5,947 nt of DNA from an uncultured Succinatimonas sp. (GCA_937896115.1 CALBLB010000333.1:1-5947), one strand, 5' to 3'; shown: positions 1 to 5,947, counted from the first letter of the stretch. Program-made: numbers and translations. Notes: generated by a model not told the origin, from the letters alone.

Positions 1-63
1 ATGTCAAATTCTTTTGCTTTCGGCGGAAATAATGTCAGCATCATTCTCGGGATAAAATCATGA
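1..63 (+). CDS. apeO: 3' end of a beta-ketoacyl-ACP synthase, ApeO-like (partial)
   Basis: Frame 1 is open from the first base and ends with TGA at 61-63, giving 20 residues. They contain NSFAFGG (residues 3-9 of the fragment), the C-terminal glycine-rich signature of FabF/FabB-type ketosynthases; the second ketosynthase in this window ends with a near-identical NNFAFGG. The ATG at position 1 is probably an internal Met, since the sequence continues the family's C-terminal strand, so the gene starts left of the window. The stop overlaps the next start in an ATGA. The name ApeO is inferred from gene order (ketosynthase, dehydratase, reductase, ketosynthase), which matches the aryl polyene order O-P-Q-R. 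In that pathway ApeO, paired with a chain-length factor, extends the acyl chain by decarboxylative Claisen condensation. The catalytic Cys and both His lie outside the window, so activity cannot be judged. Confidence 0.82.
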   Translation: MSNSFAFGGNNVSIILGIKS

Positions 64-524
64 AATATCAAGATCCTTCCTGTTATCTCCCGCACGAAGC
101 TCCGATGCTTTTGCTAGATGAAGTTTTAGAGGCTGACGACAGACACTGTCTGTGCCTTAGCATTGTTTCATCCCAAAAACGTTTGGCACCTTTTTTAAAC
201 GCTGACGGAAGTCTGCCTTCGTTGGTTGGAACTGAGCTTATTTTTCAATGTATAGGCGTATATGCGGGAATATTAGATCAGATCATGAACCGCCCTAAAC
301 TTTGCGTAGGTATGGCTCTGGGATCACGCGATTTCAAAACAAACTGCCAAACTTTTGCAAAAAATTCACGTTTGCTCATCAACGTTGACATGCTTATGAA
401 TGACGACTCCATAGGCTGTTTTTACGGAGGCATAAAAAGTTTTGACACAATCCTTTGCAGCGGGCGTTTTACCGTTTACAGGCCATCTGATGATGAAATC
501 ATAAAATTATGCTCCAGAAGCTAG
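60..524 (+). CDS. apeP: ApeP-like hotdog-fold 3-hydroxyacyl-ACP dehydratase subunit
   Basis: A 154-residue protein of the hotdog dehydratase family (COG4706-like). Residues 10-23 contain LPHEAPMLLLD, matching the N-terminal LPHR.P.LL.D signature shared by FabZ and ApeP proteins. Residues 54-63 end in GTELIFQ, where Glu59 aligns by motif with the catalytic Glu of FabZ (EAMAQ). The FabZ GHFPG segment with its catalytic His is not seen; residues 43-53 read APFLNADGSLP instead. The expected role is removal of water from ACP-bound 3-hydroxyacyl chains to give the trans double bonds of an aryl polyene, probably as a heteromer with an ApeI-type partner encoded elsewhere; this is family knowledge, not visible here. 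The start is set by the ATGA overlap with the upstream ketosynthase, which implies translational coupling; no strong ribosome binding site precedes it. The length is normal for ApeP. Cytoplasmic; no signal peptide or membrane segment. Confidence 0.82.
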   Translation: MKYQDPSCYLPHEAPMLLLDEVLEADDRHCLCLSIVSSQKRLAPFLNADGSLPSLVGTELIFQCIGVYAGILDQIMNRPKLCVGMALGSRDFKTNCQTFAKNSRLLINVDMLMNDDSIGCFYGGIKSFDTILCSGRFTVYRPSDDEIIKLCSRS

Positions 525-532
525 AAATAAAA

Positions 533-1273
533 ATGAATAACAACAATAAAAGAGTTTTGATAACCGGGGCATCCGGCGGAATAGGTTATGCCGTAGCCAA
601 AAGACTTGCCGCCGACGGCTTTAAATTGTGTCTGCATTTTCACAAAAATGAAGAAAATGCCACCAAACTTAAATACGAAATAGAAGATGACGGCGGCACC
701 TGCTCAACCGTTTCCTTCGACGTGGGTAATTTTGAATCGGCATCCAAAGAATTAACTCGCGAAGTGGAACAAAACGGTCCTTTCTGGGGAGTGATAGTCA
801 ATGCCGGGATCACGGATGACTGCGCCTTTCCCATGATGAGCGACGAATGTTGGCATAAAGTCATGAGGACTAATTTGGACGGTTTTTACAATACGGTAAA
901 TCCCTTGGTTATGCCCATGATCAGTCAACGTCAGGGAGGAAGGATCATCGCCGTATCATCGGTATCCGGGATCATAGGAAATCGCGGACAAGTAAACTAT
1001 TCAGCGTCAAAAGCCGGACTTATAGGTGCGGTAAAAGCTTTGGCCGTAGAACTTGCCAAAAGAAAGATCACGGTAAATTGTGTTGCTCCCGGGCTTATCG
1101 ATACGGAAATGGCCGAACTTGACGAATTTGCCATGAAAATAGCCATGAACATGATCCCCATGCAACGTACGGGAAAACCTGAGGAAGTTGCCGGGGTGAT
1201 CTCTTTTTTAATGTCAGATGATGCCTCCTACGTTACGCGGCAGGTGATTTCGGTTAACGGCGGAATGATTTAA
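533..1273 (+). CDS. apeQ: ApeQ-like 3-ketoacyl-ACP reductase (FabG-type SDR)
   Basis: A 246-residue classical short-chain dehydrogenase. Visible motifs, numbered from the start chosen here: TGASGGIG (11-18) for nucleotide binding, NAG (90-92), Asn114, Ser143 in VSSVSG, and YSASK with Tyr156 and Lys160, so the Asn-Ser-Tyr-Lys tetrad is complete. PG.I.T (186-191) and the terminal VNGGM are FabG features. It should reduce ACP-bound 3-ketoacyl intermediates with NADPH, between the ketosynthase and dehydratase steps of chain building. The frame is open further upstream to an ATG at 509, which would add eight residues (MLQKLEIK) and overlap apeP by 16 bases. I prefer 533 because it puts four Asn residues and a Lys-Arg just before the first strand, gives the usual FabG length, and lies 8 bases after the apeP stop; neither start has a clear ribosome binding site. 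The gene is followed without a gap by the apeR ribosome binding site, so it belongs to the same operon. Confidence 0.9.
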   Translation: MNNNNKRVLITGASGGIGYAVAKRLAADGFKLCLHFHKNEENATKLKYEIEDDGGTCSTVSFDVGNFESASKELTREVEQNGPFWGVIVNAGITDDCAFPMMSDECWHKVMRTNLDGFYNTVNPLVMPMISQRQGGRIIAVSSVSGIIGNRGQVNYSASKAGLIGAVKALAVELAKRKITVNCVAPGLIDTEMAELDEFAMKIAMNMIPMQRTGKPEEVAGVISFLMSDDASYVTRQVISVNGGMI

Positions 1274-1278
1274 GGAGA
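1272..1278 (+). promoter_or_regulatory. Ribosome binding site of apeR
   Basis: AAGGAGA lies 6 bases before the ATG at 1285 and overlaps the TAA stop of the reductase gene (1271-1273). It fixes the ketosynthase start and suggests that translation of the two genes is linked. Confidence 0.75.
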
Positions 1279-1284
1279 CTTAAT

Positions 1285-2514
1285 ATGGCAAAAAGAGTGG
1301 CCATAACCGGCATGGGAGCAGTCACGGCTTTCGGAGAAAATTGGGACAACATAAAATCAGGGTTGCTGTCTTTGAAAAATGCCGTGCGTTATATGCATGA
1401 ATGGGACGGGATCAACGGCTTGCTGACGCGTTTGGGCGCACCTGTAGACAACTTTATTCTTCCTGAGCATTACACCAGAAAGAAAACCCGCTCCATGAGC
1501 GCAGTAAGTCTGTATGCCGTGCGTGCATCGGAGCTTGCTCTCACCCAATCAGGTCTGATTTTAGATCCTTGTTTAAAAGACGGTTTTACCGGGGTTGCAT
1601 TCGGCTCCTCTTCAGGGGGAGCTCAGGCTATTGCCGATATGGGAGCACTCATTTCCTCAAAAGATACCTCTTGCATATCGTCTTCAACTTACGTAAAACT
1701 TATGCCGCATACCACTGCCGTCAATGTAAGTCTGTTCTTCGGTATAAGAGGCAGGATCATTCCTACTTCAAGTGCCTGTACTTCAGGATCTCAAGCCATA
1801 GGTTATGCCTATGAAACCATACGCGAAGGCAAACAAATAGCCATGGTGGCAGGAGGAGCCGAGGAAATGAGTCCCGGAGCATCTGCTGTTTTCGATACTC
1901 TTTATGCCACCTCTCAAAAAAATACCACTCCGGCTCTTACTCCGGCACCGTTTGACCAAAACCGAGACGGTTTGGTAATAGGCGCAGGCGGAGGAGCCTT
2001 AGTCCTTGAAGAATATGAGCATGCCAAGGCTCGCGGCGCAAAGATCTTGGGTGAAATCGTAGGTTTTTCAACCAATTGTGATGCTACGCATATTACTCAG
2101 CCAAATAAAGAAACCATCGAGATCTGTATAAGAAATTCATTAAAAGATGCAAGAATTCCTGCCGGTGAAATAGGCTATATCTGTGCTCACGGTACCGCCA
2201 CTACCCGCGGAGACGAGGCCGAATCTTTGGCCACGGCAGCCGTATTCGGCAACCAAACGCCCTTTTCTTCACTTAAAAGCTATTTTGGTCACACTTTGGG
2301 CGCCTGCGGAGCAACCGAAGCTTACATGAGTCTCATGATGATGCAAGAAGGATGGTTTGCCCCCACGCTTAATCTTAAAAACATCGATCCTCTGTGCGGA
2401 GATCTTGATTACATCCAAAATACCATACGTAAAGTTGATACCGAATTTATCCAAACCAACAATTTTGCCTTCGGCGGAGTCAATACCTCACTGGTAATAA
2501 AACGCGCCGATTAA
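1285..2514 (+). CDS. apeR: ApeR-like beta-ketoacyl-ACP synthase (FabF/FabB family)
   Basis: A complete 409-residue thiolase-fold ketosynthase, the usual length for FabF/FabB. It starts with the family strand RVAITGMGAVTAFG (4-17). The catalytic Cys165 sits in SSACTSGS, His302 in AHGTATTRGDEAE and His336 in KSYFGHTLGACG with Lys331 before it; NNFAFGG (392-398) closes the active site. The Cys-His-His triad marks an active condensing enzyme rather than a chain-length factor, which lacks the Cys. It joins an acyl unit to malonyl-ACP with loss of CO2. In aryl polyene pathways ApeR is a separate ketosynthase beside ApeO-ApeC; its exact division of labour cannot be read from sequence. The start is supported by AAGGAGA 6 bases upstream. 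It is the last gene of the O-P-Q-R run, and a 77-base gap follows. A FabF or FabB housekeeping role is less likely given the second ketosynthase and the dehydratase directly upstream. Confidence 0.88.
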   Translation: MAKRVAITGMGAVTAFGENWDNIKSGLLSLKNAVRYMHEWDGINGLLTRLGAPVDNFILPEHYTRKKTRSMSAVSLYAVRASELALTQSGLILDPCLKDGFTGVAFGSSSGGAQAIADMGALISSKDTSCISSSTYVKLMPHTTAVNVSLFFGIRGRIIPTSSACTSGSQAIGYAYETIREGKQIAMVAGGAEEMSPGASAVFDTLYATSQKNTTPALTPAPFDQNRDGLVIGAGGGALVLEEYEHAKARGAKILGEIVGFSTNCDATHITQPNKETIEICIRNSLKDARIPAGEIGYICAHGTATTRGDEAESLATAAVFGNQTPFSSLKSYFGHTLGACGATEAYMSLMMMQEGWFAPTLNLKNIDPLCGDLDYIQNTIRKVDTEFIQTNNFAFGGVNTSLVIKRAD

Positions 2515-2519
2515 GTAGC

Positions 2520-2532
2520 GGGTGCTTCACCC
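2520..2532 (+). other. Small hairpin after the ape gene run, possible weak terminator
   Basis: GGGTG (2520-2524) and CACCC (2528-2532) can pair as a 5-bp stem with a 3-base CTT loop, 6 bases after the apeR stop. The nearest T run (TTTTT, 2545-2549) is 12 bases downstream, too far for a standard intrinsic terminator. It may be a weak terminator, an RNA processing or stability element, or chance. The rest of the gap to 2577 is A+T-rich, with TTTTCA (2546-2551) and TATAAA (2567-2572) 15 bases apart, which is a poor match to a sigma70 promoter, so I cannot say whether the next gene has its own promoter. Confidence 0.3.
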
Positions 2533-2577
2533 TTGATACCCTGATTTTTCAACTTTTCCCAAACGATATAAAACGTC

Positions 2578-2584
2578 AGGAGGA
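2578..2584 (+). promoter_or_regulatory. Strong ribosome binding site of the flavin reductase-like gene
   Basis: AGGAGGA is a near-perfect match to the anti-Shine-Dalgarno sequence, 7 bases before the ATG at 2592. It is the strongest + strand site in the window and supports independent, efficient translation of this gene. Confidence 0.8.
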
Positions 2585-2591
2585 ATAAACG

Positions 2592-3143
2592 ATGCAAGGT
2601 TACAGTATTTTAAAAAACGACAAAGTCCACTGCCTTATGGGAGGAGGACAGCTCATCAATGTAAGCACAGTCTCGTCAAAGGGAGTACCTGATGTCATGA
2701 CCTGTGCCTGGAATACGGTATATGATTATGATCAGCCTTTGGTGGTGCTGGCAAAAGAGCACACCACTACCCGTAACATTTTGGACACGGGACGCTATGT
2801 GATCGCTTTGCCCGGAATTGATGCGCTTGACCATGCTTATAAGGTAGGATCTGATCACGGCTGCAATACCGGAGATAAATTCTCCTTTGCAGGCATTACT
2901 CCTGAGCATTCTTTAAAATTCGGCATTCCGGTGATCCCGAATGCTTTAGGGTATATAGAGTGTGAAATACTCATGCACGATCTGTTTGAACAAACCGGGA
3001 TCTTAATAGGCCGTGCCGTCAGCGTAATGGTCAAAGCCGGACTCTTTGATGAGGTGCAGGAACTGTTTAACCCCGGGGCTGCAAAAATAATGCATTACGT
3101 AGGCGGAGAGTGCGTCTATACTGACGGAAAATTTCATTCCTGA
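2592..3143 (+). CDS. Flavin reductase-like, FMN-binding protein (flavoredoxin type)
   Basis: A 183-residue soluble protein of the flavin reductase-like domain family (COG1853, flavoredoxin and NAD(P)H:flavin oxidoreductases). The evidence is the pattern across the domain: VSTVSSKGVPDVMTCAW near residues 24-40, then a strand QPLVVLA, then TTTRNILDTGRYVIALPG near residues 58-75, the usual split-barrel FMN-binding arrangement, and a late GRAVSVMV strand. Members bind FMN and act in electron transfer or flavin reduction, often in anaerobes; the substrate and partner of this one cannot be deduced. There is no signal peptide or membrane segment. It lies 77 bases after apeR and 62 bases before rlmJ on the same strand. 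It is not a standard aryl polyene gene, so proximity may be incidental. Codon use, including ATC after codons ending in G, matches its neighbours, so there is no sign of recent transfer. Confidence 0.8.
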   Translation: MQGYSILKNDKVHCLMGGGQLINVSTVSSKGVPDVMTCAWNTVYDYDQPLVVLAKEHTTTRNILDTGRYVIALPGIDALDHAYKVGSDHGCNTGDKFSFAGITPEHSLKFGIPVIPNALGYIECEILMHDLFEQTGILIGRAVSVMVKAGLFDEVQELFNPGAAKIMHYVGGECVYTDGKFHS

Positions 3144-3173
3144 TTTATCAATTGGTTAATTCTTAAATATTTC

Positions 3174-3192
3174 AGGCGGCATTGAGCCGCCT
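3174..3192 (+). other. GC-rich hairpin just upstream of rlmJ
   Basis: AGGCGGC (3174-3180) and GCCGCCT (3186-3192) form a perfect 7-bp stem with the 5-base loop ATTGA. The stem ends 13 bases before the rlmJ ATG. The sequence after it (TCTGTGATCTTTT) is pyrimidine-rich but has only a short, late T run, so it could be a weak terminator for the flavin reductase gene or a leader structure affecting rlmJ translation. The 5' arm holds AGGCGG, the only purine-rich stretch near the start, and it would be buried in the stem. The flanking A+T-rich stretch (3144-3170) could hold an rlmJ promoter, but I see no convincing pair of boxes. Confidence 0.5.
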
Positions 3193-3205
3193 TCTGTGAT
3201 CTTTT

Positions 3206-4048
3206 ATGCTTTCATATCGTCACGGCTTTCACGCCGGTAATCACGCTGATATCATTAAACATCTGACGCTTTGCCTGTTGTTAAGAGCCCTTAATCAAAA
3301 AGACAAACCTTACTCGGTAATCGATACCCATTCAGGTGCCGGAATATATTCGCAAAATTCAACTTTTGCTCAAAAGAATGAAGAATATCAAAGCGGTATT
3401 AATAAGATCTTGCAAAATCGCGATCTGAAAAGACTGGTGCCTGAATACTACGAAGCTTTGGCTAAATTACGACAGGAAGATCCTTCTTTGATGCCGGGAT
3501 CACCTTATCTTGAGGCACAGTTATCAAGAGAGCAGGACAAACTTACCTTTATCGATCTCCACCCGGCAGAAGCCGAAAGTCTGCATAAGATCTTCAGAAA
3601 AGATCAACGCATCAATGTCCAAAATCGTGACGGACTTGAAGCCATAGCAGCTTTACTGCCGCCGACACCAAGACGCGGACTGTGTTTTATCGATCCTGCT
3701 TATGAAGAAAAGAATGAATATCACGAATTGGTCAAAGCCTTGAAAAAAGGACTTGCCCGTTGGGCCGTCGGGATCTATGCCGTTTGGTACCCGGTATTAG
3801 GGCGTCTTAGCGATCATTCAAAGGAACTTACTCAGGAATTGCGCCGTATGAATGTTCCGCTGTTACAGGCAGAACTATGCGTCGAGCCGCAACAAGAGCT
3901 ACGCGGCATGTGCGGATCCGGCATGCTGATCGTAAATTACCCTTTCGGACTTGAAAAAGAACTTGAAGAGGTAGTTGGAGCTCTGTACAAAAATCTCTGC
4001 GGCGAAGGCGGAACGGCCAAAGTCAGGATCATCACTAAAAGGCCTTAA
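3206..4048 (+). CDS. rlmJ: 23S rRNA (adenine(2030)-N6)-methyltransferase RlmJ
   Basis: A 280-residue protein, the same length as E. coli RlmJ (formerly YhiR). The N-terminus MLSYRHGFHAGNHADIIKH (1-19) is the family signature and fixes the start at 3206. IDTHSGAGIY (39-48) is the S-adenosylmethionine-binding motif I, followed by PGSPYLEAQL (97-106), the ELHP-like block IDLHPAEAE (116-124) and the catalytic block FIDPAYE (161-167). The enzyme uses S-adenosylmethionine to methylate the N6 of A2030 in 23S rRNA during 50S ribosome assembly. Two positions are odd: the catalytic motif, normally DPPY, is DPAY (163-166), and a C-terminal block that reads NPPW in E. coli is NYPF (244-247). The aspartate and tyrosine are kept, so the enzyme is probably still active. 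No clear Shine-Dalgarno site precedes the ATG. It converges with sucD across a 33-base gap. Confidence 0.93.
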   Translation: MLSYRHGFHAGNHADIIKHLTLCLLLRALNQKDKPYSVIDTHSGAGIYSQNSTFAQKNEEYQSGINKILQNRDLKRLVPEYYEALAKLRQEDPSLMPGSPYLEAQLSREQDKLTFIDLHPAEAESLHKIFRKDQRINVQNRDGLEAIAALLPPTPRRGLCFIDPAYEEKNEYHELVKALKKGLARWAVGIYAVWYPVLGRLSDHSKELTQELRRMNVPLLQAELCVEPQQELRGMCGSGMLIVNYPFGLEKELEEVVGALYKNLCGEGGTAKVRIITKRP

Positions 4049-4052
4049 ACAA

Positions 4053-4078
4053 TCCCCCTCAATTATGAGGGGAATTTT
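4053..4078. terminator. Bidirectional intrinsic terminator between rlmJ and sucD
   Basis: CCCCTCA (4055-4061) pairs with TGAGGGG (4066-4072) around an ATTA loop, a perfect 7-bp stem. On the + strand it is followed by AATTTT (4073-4078), a fair U tract for rlmJ; on the - strand the stem is followed by GATTGTTT, a weaker tract for sucD. It fills the 33-base gap between the two convergent stop codons, the classic place for a shared terminator. Confidence 0.75.
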
Positions 4079-4081
4079 GGT

Positions 4082-4963
4082 TCATGCAAAAGCCCAGCCG
4101 GTGGCAGCTTTAATACCGTCTGCGATATCTGCAGCCGTATCCACTACGGTAACCCCTGCAGCTTCAAGCACTGCACGTTTCTCGGCTGCCGTAGATCCGC
4201 CTCCTGAGACTATGGCACCGGCATGTCCCATGCGCTGACCCTTGGGGGCAGAAGCCCCTGCAATATAGGAGATCACCGGCTTGTGTACGTGAGCTTTGAT
4301 GAAAGCCGCCGCTTCCTGCTCGGCAGTACCGCCTATTTCTCCTACCATGACTATGGCTTCGGTCTGCGGATCTTGCTCAAAAAGCTTCAGCATGTCCACA
4401 AAACTTGATCCCTGTACCGGATCTCCGCCTATACCTACGCAGGTTGACTGACCGTAACCTGCATCCGTGGTCTCTTTCACGGCTTCATAGGTAAGCGTAC
4501 CGGAGCGCGAGACTATGCCTACTTTTCCCTTTTTGAAGATCTCAGAAGGCATAATTCCTATCTTGCATTCATCGGGAGTAAGGATCCCCGGACAATTGGG
4601 GCCTATGAGCACACTCTTTGATGTGCGCAGTTTTTCCTTCACCTTTAACATGTCCAAAACCGGGATCCCTTCGGTGATGCACACTATGAGCGGGATCTGT
4701 GCTGCTATGGCTTCAAGTATAGAATCTGCCGCAAAAGGAGGCGGTACCATGATCATAGTAGCGTCTGCACCTACGGCCTCTTTGGCCTGACGCACGGTAT
4801 TAAACACCGGTAAGCCCAAATGACGCTGTCCTCCTTTACCGGGAGTTACCCCGGCTAAAAGTTTGGTACCGTATGCCAGCATTTGCTCTGAATGCGAAGT
4901 ACCCTGAGCACCGGTAATACCCTGACAAATAACCTTGGTGTCTTTATGGATAAGAATACTCAT
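4082..4963 (-). CDS. sucD: Succinyl-CoA synthetase (succinate-CoA ligase) alpha subunit
   Basis: A 293-residue protein, close to E. coli SucD (289). The CoA-binding N-terminal domain shows [15 protein letters not shown] (13-27) and AGVTPGKGG (37-45). GPNCPG (121-126) and [10 protein letters not shown] (151-160) follow. Glu209 in VGEIGG and the phospho-acceptor His247 in [11 protein letters not shown] match the family's catalytic pair. With SucC it interconverts succinyl-CoA and succinate, coupled to nucleoside diphosphate phosphorylation through phosphohistidine, in the cytoplasm. In the TCA cycle it makes succinate; in succinate-forming anaerobes it can also run toward succinyl-CoA. It starts 13 bases after the sucC stop behind GGAGGG and is the last gene of that unit, ending with TGA beside a terminator hairpin. 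Nothing is truncated or unusual. Confidence 0.96.
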   Translation of the reverse strand: MSILIHKDTKVICQGITGAQGTSHSEQMLAYGTKLLAGVTPGKGGQRHLGLPVFNTVRQAKEAVGADATMIMVPPPFAADSILEAIAAQIPLIVCITEGIPVLDMLKVKEKLRTSKSVLIGPNCPGILTPDECKIGIMPSEIFKKGKVGIVSRSGTLTYEAVKETTDAGYGQSTCVGIGGDPVQGSSFVDMLKLFEQDPQTEAIVMVGEIGGTAEQEAAAFIKAHVHKPVISYIAGASAPKGQRMGHAGAIVSGGGSTAAEKRAVLEAAGVTVVDTAADIADGIKAATGWAFA

Positions 4964-4970
4964 GATCTAG

Positions 4971-4976
4971 CCCTCC
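4971..4976 (-). promoter_or_regulatory. Ribosome binding site of sucD
   Basis: Read on the - strand, GGAGGG directly follows the sucC stop codon and lies 7 bases before the sucD ATG (4961-4963). It supports that start and equal-level translation of the two subunits from one mRNA. Confidence 0.75.
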
Positions 4977-5947
4977 TTATGCACTGGCAGCTGCTTTTAC
5001 AGCCAAAGCGGCACTTTGTCTTAAGTCGCGGGCCGACACGATATTAAGGCCGCATCCGTTTAAGATCTGTTGTCCTGATGCGGCATGATTGCCTTCAAGC
5101 CTTACCACCACCGGTACCTTGGTATCGATTTCCTGAACTGCTCCTTTGATCCCCTCTGCGATCATGTCACATCTTACAATTCCGCCGAAAATATTGACCA
5201 TGATGCATTTGACATGGGGATCTTCCAAAATAACCTTGAACGCTTCCTTAACACGCTCTTTGGAAGCCGTTCCTCCGACGTCCAGGAAATTTGCTGGTTT
5301 TCCGCCTAAGTTTTTGATGATATCCATAGTTCCCATGGCAAGTCCCGCACCGTTAACCAGGCATCCTATGGAACCTTCCAAAGGAACATAAGAGAAGCCT
5401 GCGGCTACGGCACGGGCAACTCTCGGATCTTCCTGCGAAGGATCGTCAAGCTCCTGCAACTCAGGATGACGATACAAGGCATAAGGATCGATATTGATCT
5501 TGGCATCAAGACATTGCAGATGGCCTTCCTTGGTGACCACCAGAGGGTTTATTTCTACCAAAGAAAGATCTTTATCCAAAAACATCTTAACCATGCCTTT
5601 GAAAACTTTTACAAATTCTCCGACTTGTTTGCCTTCAAGTCCCAGGTTGTAAGCAAGTTCTCTTCCTTGGTATACCGTAGGCCCTATAGTAAGATCTATG
5701 CTTTCTTTTAAGATCTTCTCAGGATTTTCCCTGGCCACCTCTTCAATTGACATACCGCCGCTGGCTGAAGCTACCACCATAAGGGCAGCTTTGGAGCGGT
5801 CAATAACGCAACTTACATAGGGTTCCTTTTCTACATCTGCCGCTTTTTCAATAAGGATACGATTTACCGGCAAACCCTGAGGACCGCTCTGACGAGTTAC
5901 CAAGTTGCGTCCCAACCATTTGGCTGCAAAAGCTTCGGCTTCAGCCG
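4977..5947 (-). CDS. sucC: Succinyl-CoA synthetase beta subunit (5' end outside the window)
   Basis: The frame is open from the right edge to TAA at 4977-4979, giving 322 full residues. The TTG at 5913-5915 is not the start: the reading continues upstream as AEAEAFAAKWLG, matching the AFAENWLG region of E. coli SucC near residue 75, so about 70 N-terminal residues (most of the first ATP-grasp portion) are missing. Visible features are YQGRELA, VEINPLV (metal-nucleotide binding in the ATP-grasp domain), NGAGLAMGTMD, ANFLDVGG, and NIFGGIVRCD with VPVVVRLEGN in the C-terminal ligase domain. This subunit binds the nucleotide and succinate and completes the active enzyme with SucD. The residues that set ADP versus GDP preference are not judged here. 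It is the upstream member of sucCD; whether sucAB precedes it cannot be seen. Confidence 0.95.
   Translation of the reverse strand, partial: AEAEAFAAKWLGRNLVTRQSGPQGLPVNRILIEKAADVEKEPYVSCVIDRSKAALMVVASASGGMSIEEVARENPEKILKESIDLTIGPTVYQGRELAYNLGLEGKQVGEFVKVFKGMVKMFLDKDLSLVEINPLVVTKEGHLQCLDAKINIDPYALYRHPELQELDDPSQEDPRVARAVAAGFSYVPLEGSIGCLVNGAGLAMGTMDIIKNLGGKPANFLDVGGTASKERVKEAFKVILEDPHVKCIMVNIFGGIVRCDMIAEGIKGAVQEIDTKVPVVVRLEGNHAASGQQILNGCGLNIVSARDLRQSAALAVKAAASA

Noticed and set aside
1..3. ATG at position 1 as the start of a 20-residue peptide gene
   Set aside because: The peptide is the conserved C-terminus of a ketosynthase; the Met is most likely internal to the truncated gene.
640..864. 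74-residue - strand frame opposite apeQ
   Set aside because: It is antisense to the conserved Rossmann-fold region of the reductase and has no plausible start signal.
1569..1814. 81-residue + strand frame inside apeR
   Set aside because: It lies wholly in another frame of a strongly conserved ketosynthase gene, has no ribosome binding site and resembles no family I recognise.
3975..4238. 87-residue reading frame bridging the end of rlmJ and the end of sucD
   Set aside because: It overlaps two well-supported genes and the terminator, and its second half is the antisense of sucD with low-complexity Ala/Ser/Pro composition.
5085..5711. Several 74-81-residue + strand frames opposite sucC
   Set aside because: They are antisense to a conserved gene, overlap one another in different frames and show no recognisable domain.
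5913..5915. TTG as the start codon of the sucC gene
   Set aside because: The frame stays open to the window edge and the upstream residues match the SucC family (AFA..WLG), so the true start lies outside the window.

Overview
The window carries seven protein genes (five complete, one cut at each edge) packed on two converging blocks, with no RNA gene, mobile element or CRISPR array that I can see. The likely source is a gammaproteobacterium: the rlmJ gene is typical of that class, the first four genes follow the order apeO-apeP-apeQ-apeR known from Enterobacteria and relatives, and sucC/sucD resemble the E. coli proteins. A flavoredoxin-type gene and a heavy use of the Ile codon ATA would suit a fermentative, succinate-forming gut anaerobe (a Succinivibrionaceae-like lineage), but that narrower placement is a guess.

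Left block, + strand, 1-2514: the 3' end of what looks like an aryl polyene (APE) type II fatty-acid/polyketide-like cluster. It holds the last 20 codons of a ketosynthase (ApeO-like), a hotdog dehydratase subunit (ApeP-like), a 3-ketoacyl-ACP reductase (ApeQ-like) and a second, complete ketosynthase (ApeR-like) with an intact Cys-His-His triad. Together they would condense, reduce and dehydrate ACP-bound chains into a conjugated polyene. The genes overlap or are separated by about 10 bases, so they are almost certainly one transcription unit. The carrier proteins, ligase, chain-length factor and export genes expected of such a cluster would lie to the left, outside the window.

Middle, + strand, 2592-4048: a flavin-reductase-like (flavoredoxin-type) protein with a strong ribosome binding site, then rlmJ, the 23S rRNA m6A2030 methyltransferase. 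The rlmJ gene begins 13 bases after a GC-rich hairpin, has no clear Shine-Dalgarno sequence, and has a DPAY motif where the family usually has DPPY.

Right block, - strand, 5947-4082: sucC (5' part missing) and sucD, the beta and alpha subunits of succinyl-CoA synthetase, 13 bases apart and convergent with rlmJ. A symmetrical hairpin of 7 bp in the 33-base gap is a good candidate for a terminator serving both directions.

Across the whole window GATC occurs about 62 times by hand count against roughly 23 expected by chance, tied to a strong preference for the Ile codon ATC directly after codons ending in G. This is the most unusual signal here. I do not see a wholly new biological system in this window.
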